This document shows positions 24,609 to 33,470 of a stretch of DNA of 64,000 nucleotides, piece after piece; position 1 is the stretch's first letter, and every line of letters begins with the position of its first letter. The notes under the pieces are model-generated. The model was given only the letters and a program-made list of their open reading frames with translations, searched no databases and was not told the DNA's origin. Source of the DNA: Streptomyces alboflavus. Its GTDB lineage: Bacteria > Actinomycetota > Actinomycetes > Streptomycetales > Streptomycetaceae. A program made the translations under genes and the position numbers. The DNA lies in NCBI RefSeq assembly GCF_000716675.1, contig NZ_JNXT01000038.1, forward strand, positions 62,001 to 126,000, read 5' to 3'.

Positions 24609-26026
24609 GGGGCCGCGGACGAAGCCCGCGGCCGGGCCCCGGCGGTGTCCGGCAGGACCCGGCCGCCGGGCGGACCCTGCCCCCGGACGCGGCGGTCGGC
24701 GCGCGTGGTGACCAGCAGGGCGACCGCCGTCAGCGCGGACAGCAGACCCCAGACGACGGTGAAGCTGCCGGTCAGGTCCCGGAGCAGGCCGAGCGCGGGC
24801 GGCATCAGGACGATGGCGACCTGATTGCCGGACATGGCGAGGCCGAGGGTGAACCCGGTCCGGCCCGCCGGGGCCGACTCGGTCACATGGGCGACCCACG
24901 GCCCGTACCAGCCGTAGCCGAAGAAGCCGAGCCAGACCAGCACACCGCAGGCCAGGGCGGGGTTGCGGCCCAGCGGGGTCATCAGGACCACCATCCCGGC
25001 GACCACGGCGACCATGCAGAGGGCGACGGTGCCGTGCCGCCCGGAGCGGCCGCGGTCGCTGCGCACCGCGAGCGCGACGCGGCCGGCCACGCCCGCCCCC
25101 TGGGCGGCCACCAGGACCAGGGCCGCCGTCCCGGCTCCGACCGAGGCCGCCTCGTGCAGATGCAGGACCGTCAGGACGCCCACCGCGTACTGCACGGAGA
25201 TCAGGCTCACCCCGGACAGCAGGATCGTCACCATGGAGGGCGTGCGGAGCAGCCGCAGCCGGACGGCGAGCCGCGCGGAGAGCGGAGCGGGCGGTTCGCC
25301 CGGCGGGGGCGCGGGGGCGGACGGCGTACCCGAGGGGGCGGACGCCGTGGACGACACGGGCAGCCCGGACAGGGCTGACGGCGGGCGCCGGTATCCGACC
25401 ATGAAGACGCCCGCCCCGAGCAGCGCGACGAACCCCCCGACCACCAGCGTCGAGCGCCAGCCGTAGGCCTCCGCGAGGAGCGGAAGGACGGCCGAGGCGA
25501 GGGCGGCGCCCAGCGGCAGGCCCGCCTGGCGCACCCCCATCGCGAATCCGCGCCGGGACGTGTCGAACCAGGACGCCACCGACTTGCTGCCACCGGGCTG
25601 GACGGTGCTGTAGCCCGCGCCGACGACCAACAGGACGCAGAGCAGGGCGACATAGCCGGGCGCGGCGCTCCCCACGCCGAGGGCCACGGCCACGACGCAG
25701 GCCCCGATGCCGACGACCCAGCGTTCGTTGTAGCGGTCGAGCAGCTCACCGGCCACCAACAGGCCGACCAGTGGGACCAGTTGGGACGCGGAGACCAGCA
25801 TGCCGAGCTGGGCGGTGCTGAGGTCGAGGTCGCGTTGCAGAGAGATGCCGAGGGCGCCGATGCCCTGCACGAAGAAGCCGGCGGCGGCCTGCGTGAAGGT
25901 GGCGATGGCGAGGACGGCCCACCGGTAGCGCCATGGGTCCCGCTCCCCCGCGGCTGGACCTTCCCCTCCCGCGGACGGATACCGGTGGCCCGCGGCCGGG
26001 CCCTGGCCCTTCGTACGTCGTCGCAT
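24593..26026 (-). CDS. MFS transporter (OFA/CynX-like)
   Basis: 477 aa with 12 TM helices. MVSASQLVPLVGLLVAGELLDRY and VGAGYSTVQPGGSKSVASWF resemble the cyanate/monocarboxylate-type MFS group. A Pro/Ala/Ser-rich cytoplasmic loop of about 30 residues lies between helices 6 and 7. The substrate is unknown. It is divergent, with only 26 bp of spacing, from the CGNR protein gene, which is its likely regulator. Confidence 0.86.
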   Translation of the reverse strand: MRRRTKGQGPAAGHRYPSAGGEGPAAGERDPWRYRWAVLAIATFTQAAAGFFVQGIGALGISLQRDLDLSTAQLGMLVSASQLVPLVGLLVAGELLDRYNERWVVGIGACVVAVALGVGSAAPGYVALLCVLLVVGAGYSTVQPGGSKSVASWFDTSRRGFAMGVRQAGLPLGAALASAVLPLLAEAYGWRSTLVVGGFVALLGAGVFMVGYRRPPSALSGLPVSSTASAPSGTPSAPAPPPGEPPAPLSARLAVRLRLLRTPSMVTILLSGVSLISVQYAVGVLTVLHLHEAASVGAGTAALVLVAAQGAGVAGRVALAVRSDRGRSGRHGTVALCMVAVVAGMVVLMTPLGRNPALACGVLVWLGFFGYGWYGPWVAHVTESAPAGRTGFTLGLAMSGNQVAIVLMPPALGLLRDLTGSFTVVWGLLSALTAVALLVTTRADRRVRGQGPPGGRVLPDTAGARPRASSAAPHRPD

Positions 26027-26052
26027 GCCGATCAGGCTGCTGTAATGGTCTT

Positions 26053-26574
26053 ATGCACCTCAACCCTTACGGCGCCGACGTCGTGAATCTGGCCGCGGAC
26101 CTGGCCAACCGGCGCCCGGCGACCGCCGCGGAACTCGCGGACCGCTGCCGCGCGGCCGGGCTCACCCTGGAGCGGCCGGTCTCGCCGCAGGACCTGGACC
26201 GCGCCCTGGAGGCGCTCACGGCGTGGGAGGAGGTCGTCGACGCCGCCGACGACGAGGCCCGCGCCGAGCTGCTCAACCGGATGCTGGCGGCGGCCACCGC
26301 CCACCCGCGGCTGACCGACCACGCCGGCACGGGCTGGCATCTGCACTACCGGGACGACGCACAACCGCTCGGCCCGCTGCTGTTCGCGCTGATCTCGGTG
26401 GGCACGGCGCTGCACCTGACGGGCCGTGGCATGCACCGCCTGCGGCGGTGCACCGTCGCGGAGTGCACCACGATCTTCGCGGACACCTCCCGCACCGGGC
26501 GGCAGCGCTACTGCTCGCAGCGGTGCGCCAACCGGGACGCGGTCCGCCGCCACCGGGCCCGCACCCCCTCCTGA
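26053..26574 (+). CDS. CGNR zinc-finger / ABATE-domain regulator
   Basis: 173 aa. An ABATE-type N-terminal stress domain is followed by the C-terminal CGNR-like zinc finger (CTVAECTTIFADTSRTGRQRYCS, then QRCANRDAVRRHRAR); here CGNR reads CANR. Such proteins are predicted DNA-binding regulators next to transporters. ATG 26053 is the first start compatible with the divergent gene and has no RBS, so the transcript may be leaderless. Confidence 0.88.
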   Translation: MHLNPYGADVVNLAADLANRRPATAAELADRCRAAGLTLERPVSPQDLDRALEALTAWEEVVDAADDEARAELLNRMLAAATAHPRLTDHAGTGWHLHYRDDAQPLGPLLFALISVGTALHLTGRGMHRLRRCTVAECTTIFADTSRTGRQRYCSQRCANRDAVRRHRARTPS

Positions 26575-26839
26575 GACGCGCGGGCACACCGCTTCCCCGA
26601 CCCCGCGTGCGCGCCCCCTGAACCGCGCGGGCGCGCACCGCACCCGGCACGGACGGCGCCCGCGCCCACCTGCCTCGCACAGGCCCGACCGCCCCCTCAA
26701 CTCCCGTCAATACAGGACGCTTTCAGACATTCGTCCGAAAGTTTCGTCCGAGGTCCTCCGTCGTGCCGATCTTCTGGTGAGGATCGACGGAGCCGTCCGG
26801 GGCAGGTTCCGGACGGACGACCCTGATCAGGGAGGAACT
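26575..26839. other. Intergenic region upstream of the ABC exporter
   Basis: 265 bp without a gene. It holds a direct repeat TTCGTCCGA at 26730-26738 and 26743-26751 (13-bp period) that may be an operator for the downstream exporter; otherwise it is GC-rich and featureless. Confidence 0.35.
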
Positions 26840-28942
26840 TTGGCATCACTTCCCCCGGCTGCCGGGAAGCGCCGCCCCGGCGCCCCGACGCCGCCCGAAC
26901 AACTCCTTTTCGGTGGGCGGTTACGCGGCTCATGGGGCTGGACCACGCATGAACTCGCCCGCCTGAACGCGTCGTTCCTGTCGATCCTGCGGCAGATCCC
27001 CCGTCTGTTCCGGCACACCGTGACGCTGGCCTGGAGCGCCGACCCGGTGGCGCTCGTGGTGGTCGCGGTGGCCCAGCTCGGGCAGGCCGCGGCGACCGCG
27101 TTCGGGCTGCTCGCCACCAATCGCGTCCTGGTGTCGTTGTTCGCGGCGGGCCCGACGGCCGACCGGGTGCGCGACGCGCTGCCGTCCCTGCTGTGGGTGG
27201 CCGCCGCCAGCGCGTTCGCGGCGACGCTGCGCGCCGTGTCGTTCGCGGCGGCGGGCCGCCTCGGTCCGAAGGTGGAGCGGGTGGCGGGGCTCTCCATGAT
27301 GAAGGAGGTCATCCGGGTGGAGATGGAGCACATCGAGCGCTCCGACTTCCACGCGGTCCTCGACTCGGGACAGCACGGCCAGACCGCGGCCCGCCGTCTG
27401 ATCGAGCACACCCTCGGCATCGTCGAGGCCCTGATGGCGCTGCTCGCCGTCAGCGGGGTCCTCGCCGTGCTGCACCCGGTACTGCTTCCGCTGCTGCTCG
27501 CGGTGGTGGTGCCCAAGGCCTGGGGCACGGTGCGGGCCGCGCGGCGCACGTACGAGTCGGTGCAGATCTGGCTGGAACACGTGCGCCAACAAGGGGCGTT
27601 GCGGCGGCTGCTCATCTCGCAGAAGGCCGCGCCGGAGCTGAGGGTGCACGGAGCGGGCCCGTTCCTGCTCGACCAGTTCGACCGGATGGCGGCGCAGGCC
27701 GCGGACGAGCAGACGCGCCTCGCGCACCTGGAGGCCCGCACCGAGCTGACCACGTCCGCTCTCTCGGGCCTGACGGCGGGCGGCACCTACGCCGTCCTCG
27801 CCCTGCTCCTGACGAACGGTCAGCTGCCGCTCGCGTCCGGCGCCACCGCCGCGCTCGCGCTGACCAGCGGCACGGCGGGGCTGCGCCGCATGGTGTCGCA
27901 CATCCACCACCTCTACGAACAGAGCCTGTTCATGAACGACTTGATCCGCGCCCGCGAGGAGGCCAAGAAGCGCGCGATCCCCGCGGCCGGCGTCCCGGTG
28001 CCGGAGCCGCCCGCCGTGATCGAGTTCGACCGGGTGAGCTTCCGCTACCCCGAGCGCGCGACCCCGGCCCTCGACAACGTGTCCCTGACCATCCGCAAGG
28101 GCCAGGTGATCGCGCTGGTCGGCGCCAACGGATCGGGCAAGACGACCCTGAGCAAGCTCCTCGCGGGCCTCTATCTGCCCACGTCGGGCGCCATCACCTG
28201 GGACGGCACCGACCTGTGCGCGCTGCGCCGCGACGACGTCTTCGGCCATGTCGCCCTGGTCCTGCAGGACTTCCAGCGGTGGCCGTTCACCGCCCGCGCC
28301 AACGTCGCCATCAGCCGCCCCGAGGACATCCACGACACGACACGGCTCGACGCGGCGGCCGCTTACGCGGGCGTGGACGGCGTGCTCGGCGAGCTGCCGC
28401 ACGGCTGGGACACCCTGTGCGAGAAGGGCTACGAGGGCGGCGTCGACCTGTCCGGCGGCCAGTGGCAGCGCGTCGCCCTGGCCCGCGCCTACTTCCGCGA
28501 CGCCGACATCCTCATCTGCGACGAGCCGACCAGCAGCATGGACCCCGCCGCCGAGATCGACGCCTTCCGCAAGATCCGCGCGCTCGCGTCGGCGGACCAG
28601 ACGATCGTCCTGGTCACGCACCGCCTGCACAGCGTCAAGGAGGCCGACGTCATCTACGTCCTCGACGAGGGCAGACTCGTCGAGCAGGGCGACTTCGCCA
28701 CGCTGATGGCGGCAGGGGCGCCGGACGGGCCGGACACGGAGGCACCCGGCACGCCCCCCGACGCGGCACCCGGATCGACGCCCACCGGACCGGCCGCCGA
28801 CGGACCGCACCTGTTCCGGCACCTGTTCGAACTCCAGTCGCTCCAATACCGCACCGACACCCTCGACGCCGTGCCCACACAGCGCCGCAGGACCCGGGAC
28901 GCTACGCCGGACCAGTCCCCGGCGGGCGGCGCAACCGGTTGA
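26840..28942 (+). CDS. ABC exporter, fused membrane and ATPase domains
   Basis: 700 aa. The TMD is about residues 50-370. The NBD has Walker A GANGSGKTT, Q-loop LVLQDFQRWP, signature DLSGGQWQRVALARA, Walker B ILICDEPTSSMDP and H-loop VTHRLHS. The DEPTSSMDP form and long N-terminus resemble exporters found with peptide natural products, but no precursor or modifying enzyme is adjacent. TTG 26840 is chosen because GGAGGA lies just upstream (spacing short, 3-4 nt) and no ATG/GTG is available before the TMD. The 3' end overlaps the convergent PucR gene by 41 bp. Confidence 0.85.
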   Translation: MASLPPAAGKRRPGAPTPPEQLLFGGRLRGSWGWTTHELARLNASFLSILRQIPRLFRHTVTLAWSADPVALVVVAVAQLGQAAATAFGLLATNRVLVSLFAAGPTADRVRDALPSLLWVAAASAFAATLRAVSFAAAGRLGPKVERVAGLSMMKEVIRVEMEHIERSDFHAVLDSGQHGQTAARRLIEHTLGIVEALMALLAVSGVLAVLHPVLLPLLLAVVVPKAWGTVRAARRTYESVQIWLEHVRQQGALRRLLISQKAAPELRVHGAGPFLLDQFDRMAAQAADEQTRLAHLEARTELTTSALSGLTAGGTYAVLALLLTNGQLPLASGATAALALTSGTAGLRRMVSHIHHLYEQSLFMNDLIRAREEAKKRAIPAAGVPVPEPPAVIEFDRVSFRYPERATPALDNVSLTIRKGQVIALVGANGSGKTTLSKLLAGLYLPTSGAITWDGTDLCALRRDDVFGHVALVLQDFQRWPFTARANVAISRPEDIHDTTRLDAAAAYAGVDGVLGELPHGWDTLCEKGYEGGVDLSGGQWQRVALARAYFRDADILICDEPTSSMDPAAEIDAFRKIRALASADQTIVLVTHRLHSVKEADVIYVLDEGRLVEQGDFATLMAAGAPDGPDTEAPGTPPDAAPGSTPTGPAADGPHLFRHLFELQSLQYRTDTLDAVPTQRRRTRDATPDQSPAGGATG

Positions 28943-30908
28943 GCCGCAGGGCGAGTTGAAGCTCCAGGGCCCGGTCGGGACTGTTCCAGTCCGGGCCCAG
29001 GAGCCGTGCGGTGCGGTCGAGGCGCTGTACGACGGTGTTGACGTGGACGTGCAGCGCGTCCTTCGCGCGGGACAGGCTCGCGCCCGCCTCGAAGTAGGCG
29101 TCGAGGGTGCGGACGAGTTCGGTGCCGCGCCGGGAGTCGTAGTCGATGACGGGCCCGAGGACGCGCTGGACGTAGCCGTCGATGCCGTCGACGTCCGTGT
29201 GGTCGCCGAGGAGCACGCCGACGAACCCCAGGTCGGACAGGCTCGCGCCCTGGCCGGTGCGGCCGAGGACGGTCAGGGCGCGCAGACAGCGCAGCGCCTC
29301 GGCGTGGACGGCCGGCAGGTGGGCGGGCCCCTCGGTGGGTCCGGCGGCGCCGCACGTCACGGGCGCCCCGACGGCCACGCCGAGGTCGGCGGCCAGGCGC
29401 TCGGCGAGTGGCCCCGGCGCGGCGGTGGGCACGAGCAGGACGACCTGGCCGCCCTGGGGTCCGGCGAGGCCGCGCAGGGTGCGGGCGCGGCGGGCGGCCT
29501 CGGTCAGCAGGCGGGTGCGCAGGTCGCCCTCGCAGGTCAGGACGAGCACGGAGGTCGGCTCCGCGAGGTCGACGCCGAGGCGGCGGGCGCGCAGGCAGAG
29601 GCGTCCGGCACGGCGCGGGTCCGAGGCATGGGCGGCGGTGAGCAGGTCGTCGAGGAGTTCGCCGCGCACCCGGTCCTCGGCCTCGGCCACGGAGCGGCGC
29701 AGGAGCAGCAGCAACGCGGTGTCCAGGCCCGCGCGTTCGAACAGGCGCCGGTCGCTGTCGGTGAGGTCGGGGCGGCCGCTGAGCGCGATGCTGCCGAGCG
29801 GTTCGGGCCCGGCGAGCACGGCGGACACCCAGACGCCGTCGACGGCCACGGCGTGTCCGCTGCCGCGGGACGCGGCGACGCCTCGGGCGGGCGCGGTCGC
29901 CGAGTCGGCGCCGACGCGGGCCAGTTCGGTGCCGTCGGCGTCCTGGACGACGAGGCCGCCGTCGAGGAGCGCGGCTATCTCGGCGGCCAGGTCGGACACG
30001 TCGCCGCCGCGCAGGACCAGGTCGGTGAGCCGGTCGTGGGTCTCGGCGGCGCGCCGCATGGCCTCGCTCTGGGCGCGGGCGGTGGCGGTCGCCGCGTTGA
30101 GTTCGACCAGGGCGGCGCGGGTCTCCTCCAGGAGGCGCGCGCTGTCGATGGCGACGGCCGCGTGGTCGGCGAGCGAGGCGAGCAGCGCGATCTGGTCGGG
30201 GGCGAAGTCGCGCGGGGTGCGGTCGGCCGCGTACAGGACGCCGATGACGCGGCTGCCGACGCGCAGCGGTACGCCGAGGATGCCGCGCAGGCCTTCCTCG
30301 CCGACGCCCGCGTCGATGACGGCGGTGTGCTTGAAGCGGGTGTCGGCGCGGTAGTCGGCGCTGGCGTAGGGCCGGGCGGTCTGCGCGACGAGCCCGCCGA
30401 GCCCCTCCCCCATGCCGAGCCGCAGCTGCTGGAACTTCGCGGACGTGGAGCCGTCGGTGACCCGCATGAACGTGTCGCCCTCGGCGGGGGCGTTGAGGGT
30501 CAGGTACGCCACGTCGGTGCGAAGCAGCAGCCGGGCGCGGCGCACGATGGCGCGCAGGACCGCGTCGAGGTCGCTGAGGGCGGCGAGGTCGCCCGCGGTG
30601 TCGAAGAGGGCGGACAGCTCGGCCTCGCGGCGCCGGTGCTGGTCGAGGGTGCGGCGGATGCCGAGGGCGGTGTCGGTGGCCGCCTCGACGCGGGCAAGGT
30701 CGGCCGGGCCCGCCCCCGCCTGTCTGGCCGCGGCGGCGGCCCCGGCGAAGCTCTCGGCCGGTGCCTGCCGCCCGAGCAGGTCGAGCAGGTGCCACAGGGA
30801 GTCGGCCACGGTGCTGCCGTACATCTCGGGCGCGGTGTCGCCGGGGGCCGCGGACCCCGTGTCGCCGTACACCTCGGGCGCGGTGGTGCGGGGGCGGGCG
30901 GATGCCAT
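28902..30908 (-). CDS. GAF-domain PucR family transcriptional regulator
   Basis: 668 aa. The GAF domain is at about residues 100-260 (ALFDTAGDLAALSDLDAVLRA ... ILGVPLRVGSRVIGVLYAADR). The C-terminal PucR-type HTH is ELVRTLDAYFEAGASLSRAK and NTVVQRLDRTARLLG. It probably senses a small molecule and controls the upstream transporter/dehydrogenase genes on the same strand. The N-terminus has a short repeat (APEVYGDTGS, APEMYGST). Confidence 0.9.
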   Translation of the reverse strand: MASARPRTTAPEVYGDTGSAAPGDTAPEMYGSTVADSLWHLLDLLGRQAPAESFAGAAAAARQAGAGPADLARVEAATDTALGIRRTLDQHRRREAELSALFDTAGDLAALSDLDAVLRAIVRRARLLLRTDVAYLTLNAPAEGDTFMRVTDGSTSAKFQQLRLGMGEGLGGLVAQTARPYASADYRADTRFKHTAVIDAGVGEEGLRGILGVPLRVGSRVIGVLYAADRTPRDFAPDQIALLASLADHAAVAIDSARLLEETRAALVELNAATATARAQSEAMRRAAETHDRLTDLVLRGGDVSDLAAEIAALLDGGLVVQDADGTELARVGADSATAPARGVAASRGSGHAVAVDGVWVSAVLAGPEPLGSIALSGRPDLTDSDRRLFERAGLDTALLLLLRRSVAEAEDRVRGELLDDLLTAAHASDPRRAGRLCLRARRLGVDLAEPTSVLVLTCEGDLRTRLLTEAARRARTLRGLAGPQGGQVVLLVPTAAPGPLAERLAADLGVAVGAPVTCGAAGPTEGPAHLPAVHAEALRCLRALTVLGRTGQGASLSDLGFVGVLLGDHTDVDGIDGYVQRVLGPVIDYDSRRGTELVRTLDAYFEAGASLSRAKDALHVHVNTVVQRLDRTARLLGPDWNSPDRALELQLALRLNRLRRPPGTGPA

Positions 30909-30944
30909 GGGTGGTGGCTGCCTTCCGACGTGCGGTGCGGGTGC

Positions 30945-32345
30945 TCAGGTGGGTTCGCCGGAGCGTACTGCCGTCTCCTCTGTACGCGCAGCGGGTGCGG
31001 TGGGCCGTGCCGGGACCGGGCCTGCGGCCGGGGGGTCGCCCGCCTCGGTGCGCAGGTCGCGGCCGCGGGTCTCGCGGGCGAGGGCCACGGTCACCGTCGT
31101 CACCACGGCGGCCAGGGACAGATAGAGGGCGACGGGCGTGGAGGAGTCGTACTCCTTGAGGAGTTCCACGGCGATGATCGGGGCGAGGGCGCCCGCGACG
31201 ATCGAGGCGAGCTGGGAGCCCATGGAGGCGCCGGAGTAGCGGACCTTGGTGTCGAACATCTCGGAGATGAACGCGGCCTGCGGCCCGTACATGGCTCCGT
31301 GGAACAGCAGCCCCACCGTCACCGCCGCGGTGATCACCGTGAACGACTCCGAGTCGACGAGGCCGAAGAACGCGAAGGCCCACAGCGCCATGCCCACCGA
31401 CCCGATGAGCGTCACCGGGCGCCGCCCGATCCGGTCCGAGAGCGCGCCCCAGGCGGGGATGGTGACGAAGTGCACGGCGGAGCCGATCAGGACGGCGTTC
31501 AGGGCGGTGCTCTTGGGCAGGTCGAGGTGTTTGGTCACGTAGACGAGCACGAAGGAGGTGAGGACGTAGTACGAGATGTTCTCGCCGAAGCGGGTGCCGA
31601 TCGCGGTGAGGACCTCCCGCCAGTTCCTGCGGAACACCTCCACGACGGGCGGCTCCTCCTTGGCCCCGTGCGCGGCGGCCGCCTCGGCCCTGGCCTGCGC
31701 TTCGAGGAAGACGGGCGACTCGGAGACGGACAGGCGGATCCACAGGCCGACCATCACCAGGACGCCGGACAGCAGGAACGGCACCCGCCAGCCCCAGGAC
31801 TGGAAGGTGGACTCGGACTGCACGGCGGCGAGCAGCGCGAGCACACCGGTGGCCAGGAGGTTGCCGCCGGGCGCGCCCGACTGCGGCCAGGACGCCCAGA
31901 AGCCGCGGTGCTTGTCGCCGCCGTGCTCGGAGACGATCAGGACGGCGCCGCCCCACTCCCCGCCGAGCGCGAAGCCCTGCACGAGCCGCAGCACGGTCAG
32001 GAGGATGGGCGCGCCGACGCCGATCGCGTCGTACGTGGGCAGCAGGCCCATCGCGAAAGTCGCGCCGCCCATCAGGAGCAGGCTGAGCACGAGCAGTTTC
32101 TTGCGGCCGACCTTGTCGCCGAAGTGCCCGAAGACGACGCCGCCGAGGGGACGGGCGAGGAAGCCGATGGCGTAGGTGATGAAGGCGATGAGGGTGCCGG
32201 TGAGCGGGTCGGCGGTGGGGAAGAAGATCTCGTTGAAGACGAGGGCGGCGGCGGAGCCGTAGAGGAAGAAGTCGTACCACTCGATGGTGGTGCCGACGAG
32301 GCTGGCACCGACGATCTTGCCGATGCTGCTGCGGGGACGGGCCAT
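30945..32345 (-). CDS. MHS-family MFS symporter (shikimate/ProP-like)
   Basis: 466 aa with 12 TM helices and the MHS signatures SLVGTTIEWYDFFLYGS and FGHFGDKVGRKK, plus LVQGFALGGEWGGAVLIVSEH. It imports small carboxylates or betaine-like solutes with H+. It lies 82 bp downstream of the 3-hydroxybutyrate dehydrogenase gene on the same strand, so it may bring in hydroxybutyrate or a related acid (inference). Confidence 0.9.
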   Translation of the reverse strand: MARPRSSIGKIVGASLVGTTIEWYDFFLYGSAAALVFNEIFFPTADPLTGTLIAFITYAIGFLARPLGGVVFGHFGDKVGRKKLLVLSLLLMGGATFAMGLLPTYDAIGVGAPILLTVLRLVQGFALGGEWGGAVLIVSEHGGDKHRGFWASWPQSGAPGGNLLATGVLALLAAVQSESTFQSWGWRVPFLLSGVLVMVGLWIRLSVSESPVFLEAQARAEAAAAHGAKEEPPVVEVFRRNWREVLTAIGTRFGENISYYVLTSFVLVYVTKHLDLPKSTALNAVLIGSAVHFVTIPAWGALSDRIGRRPVTLIGSVGMALWAFAFFGLVDSESFTVITAAVTVGLLFHGAMYGPQAAFISEMFDTKVRYSGASMGSQLASIVAGALAPIIAVELLKEYDSSTPVALYLSLAAVVTTVTVALARETRGRDLRTEAGDPPAAGPVPARPTAPAARTEETAVRSGEPT

Positions 32346-32427
32346 GGGGATCACCGGGTTTCACTCGCGGGTGGCACAGGCATGAGCGGGGGCGTGCGGG
32401 GGTGTCATGGGGAGGCGGGGTGTGCGG

Positions 32428-33228
32428 TCAGGTGGCGGTCCAGCCGCCGTCCATCGACAGGGACGCCCCGGTGACGAAGCCGCTGTGGGGTCCGCACAGC
32501 CACAGGACGGCCGCGGCGACCTCCTCGGGTTCGATGAGGCGCTTCGTCGGTGACCGGGCGAGCAGCACGTCGGCGACGACGGCCTCGTCGCTGATGCGGT
32601 GGGCGGCGGCCTGGTCGTGGATCTGGCCCTGCACGAGCGGGGTGCGTACGTAGCCGGGGCTGACGCAGTTGCTGGTCACGCCGTGCGGGGCGCCCTCGAC
32701 GGCGGTGACCTTGCTCAGGCCCTCCAGGGCGTGCTTGGCGGCGACGTAGGCGCTCTTGTAGGCGCTGGCGCGGTGGCCGTGGACGCTGGAGATGTTCACG
32801 ACGCGGCCCCAGCCGCGGGCGTACATGTGCGGCAGGCTCTGCCGCAGGAGCAGGAACGGGGCGGTGACCATCACCTGCTGGATCAGCGCGAACCGGGCGG
32901 GCGGGAACGCGGTGAGGGGCGCGATGTGCTGGAGTCCGGCGCTGTTCACGAGGATGTCCACGTCGGTCGGCAGCGCGGCGACGGCGTCCGCGTCGGCGAG
33001 GTCGGTGGTGTGCGCGTGGCCGCCGACGGTGTCCGCGACGGCCTTGGCGGCGGCCGCGTCGATGTCGACGACGTGGAGCTCGGCGCCCGCCGCCGCGAGG
33101 GCCGCGGCGCAGGCACGGCCGATGCCGCTGCCGCCGCCGGTGACGAGGGCGACGCGGCCGCTGAGGCCGACGGCGCCCGGGGCGGCGGGAGTCGGGGGCT
33201 CGGGCGTGGGGTGAGGTCCGCTGGTCAT
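32428..33228 (-). CDS. 3-hydroxybutyrate dehydrogenase (SDR)
   Basis: 266 aa. Rossmann motif VTGGGSGIGRACAAAL, NSAGLQHIAPL (NNAG variant), and catalytic Ser/Tyr/Lys in NISSVHGHRASAYKSAYVAAK. The C-terminal LIEPEEVAAAVLWLCGP and FVTGASLSMDGGWTA are diagnostic of D-3-hydroxybutyrate dehydrogenases, which oxidise 3-hydroxybutyrate to acetoacetate with NAD. ATG 33228 is chosen to match the family length. It is first in an operon with the MHS transporter. The 20-bp tandem repeats lie upstream. Confidence 0.9.
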   Translation of the reverse strand: MTSGPHPTPEPPTPAAPGAVGLSGRVALVTGGGSGIGRACAAALAAAGAELHVVDIDAAAAKAVADTVGGHAHTTDLADADAVAALPTDVDILVNSAGLQHIAPLTAFPPARFALIQQVMVTAPFLLLRQSLPHMYARGWGRVVNISSVHGHRASAYKSAYVAAKHALEGLSKVTAVEGAPHGVTSNCVSPGYVRTPLVQGQIHDQAAAHRISDEAVVADVLLARSPTKRLIEPEEVAAAVLWLCGPHSGFVTGASLSMDGGWTAT

Positions 33229-33320
33229 GGCCGGAAACATAGGCACGGCGCGGGGCGCCGCCCATGTGGCCCGGCACCACACTCCGGCGCGGCCCCATGG
33301 CGGCGCCGGCCATGGGTGGC

Positions 33321-33380
33321 GCGTGTCTCCCGGTGGTGACGCGTGTCTCCCGGTGGTGACGCGTGTCTCCCGGTGGTGGC
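33321..33380. repeat. Three tandem copies of a 20-bp repeat
   Basis: The unit gcgtgtctcccggtggtgac is repeated exactly twice (33321-33340, 33341-33360), and a third copy (33361-33380) differs at one base. It lies in the divergent region between the dehydrogenase and amidase genes, about 95 bp from either start. The period is close to two helical turns, so it may be a multi-site operator; a young slippage repeat is the alternative. Confidence 0.8.
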
Positions 33381-33470
33381 GCGCCGGACGCTTGCGTTCA
33401 ACTCGGGTTGAGGAGCGAGGGTGGCGTACCACCGGCCGCCGGACCCGGGCGGCGTACGCGGAGGTGGAAC

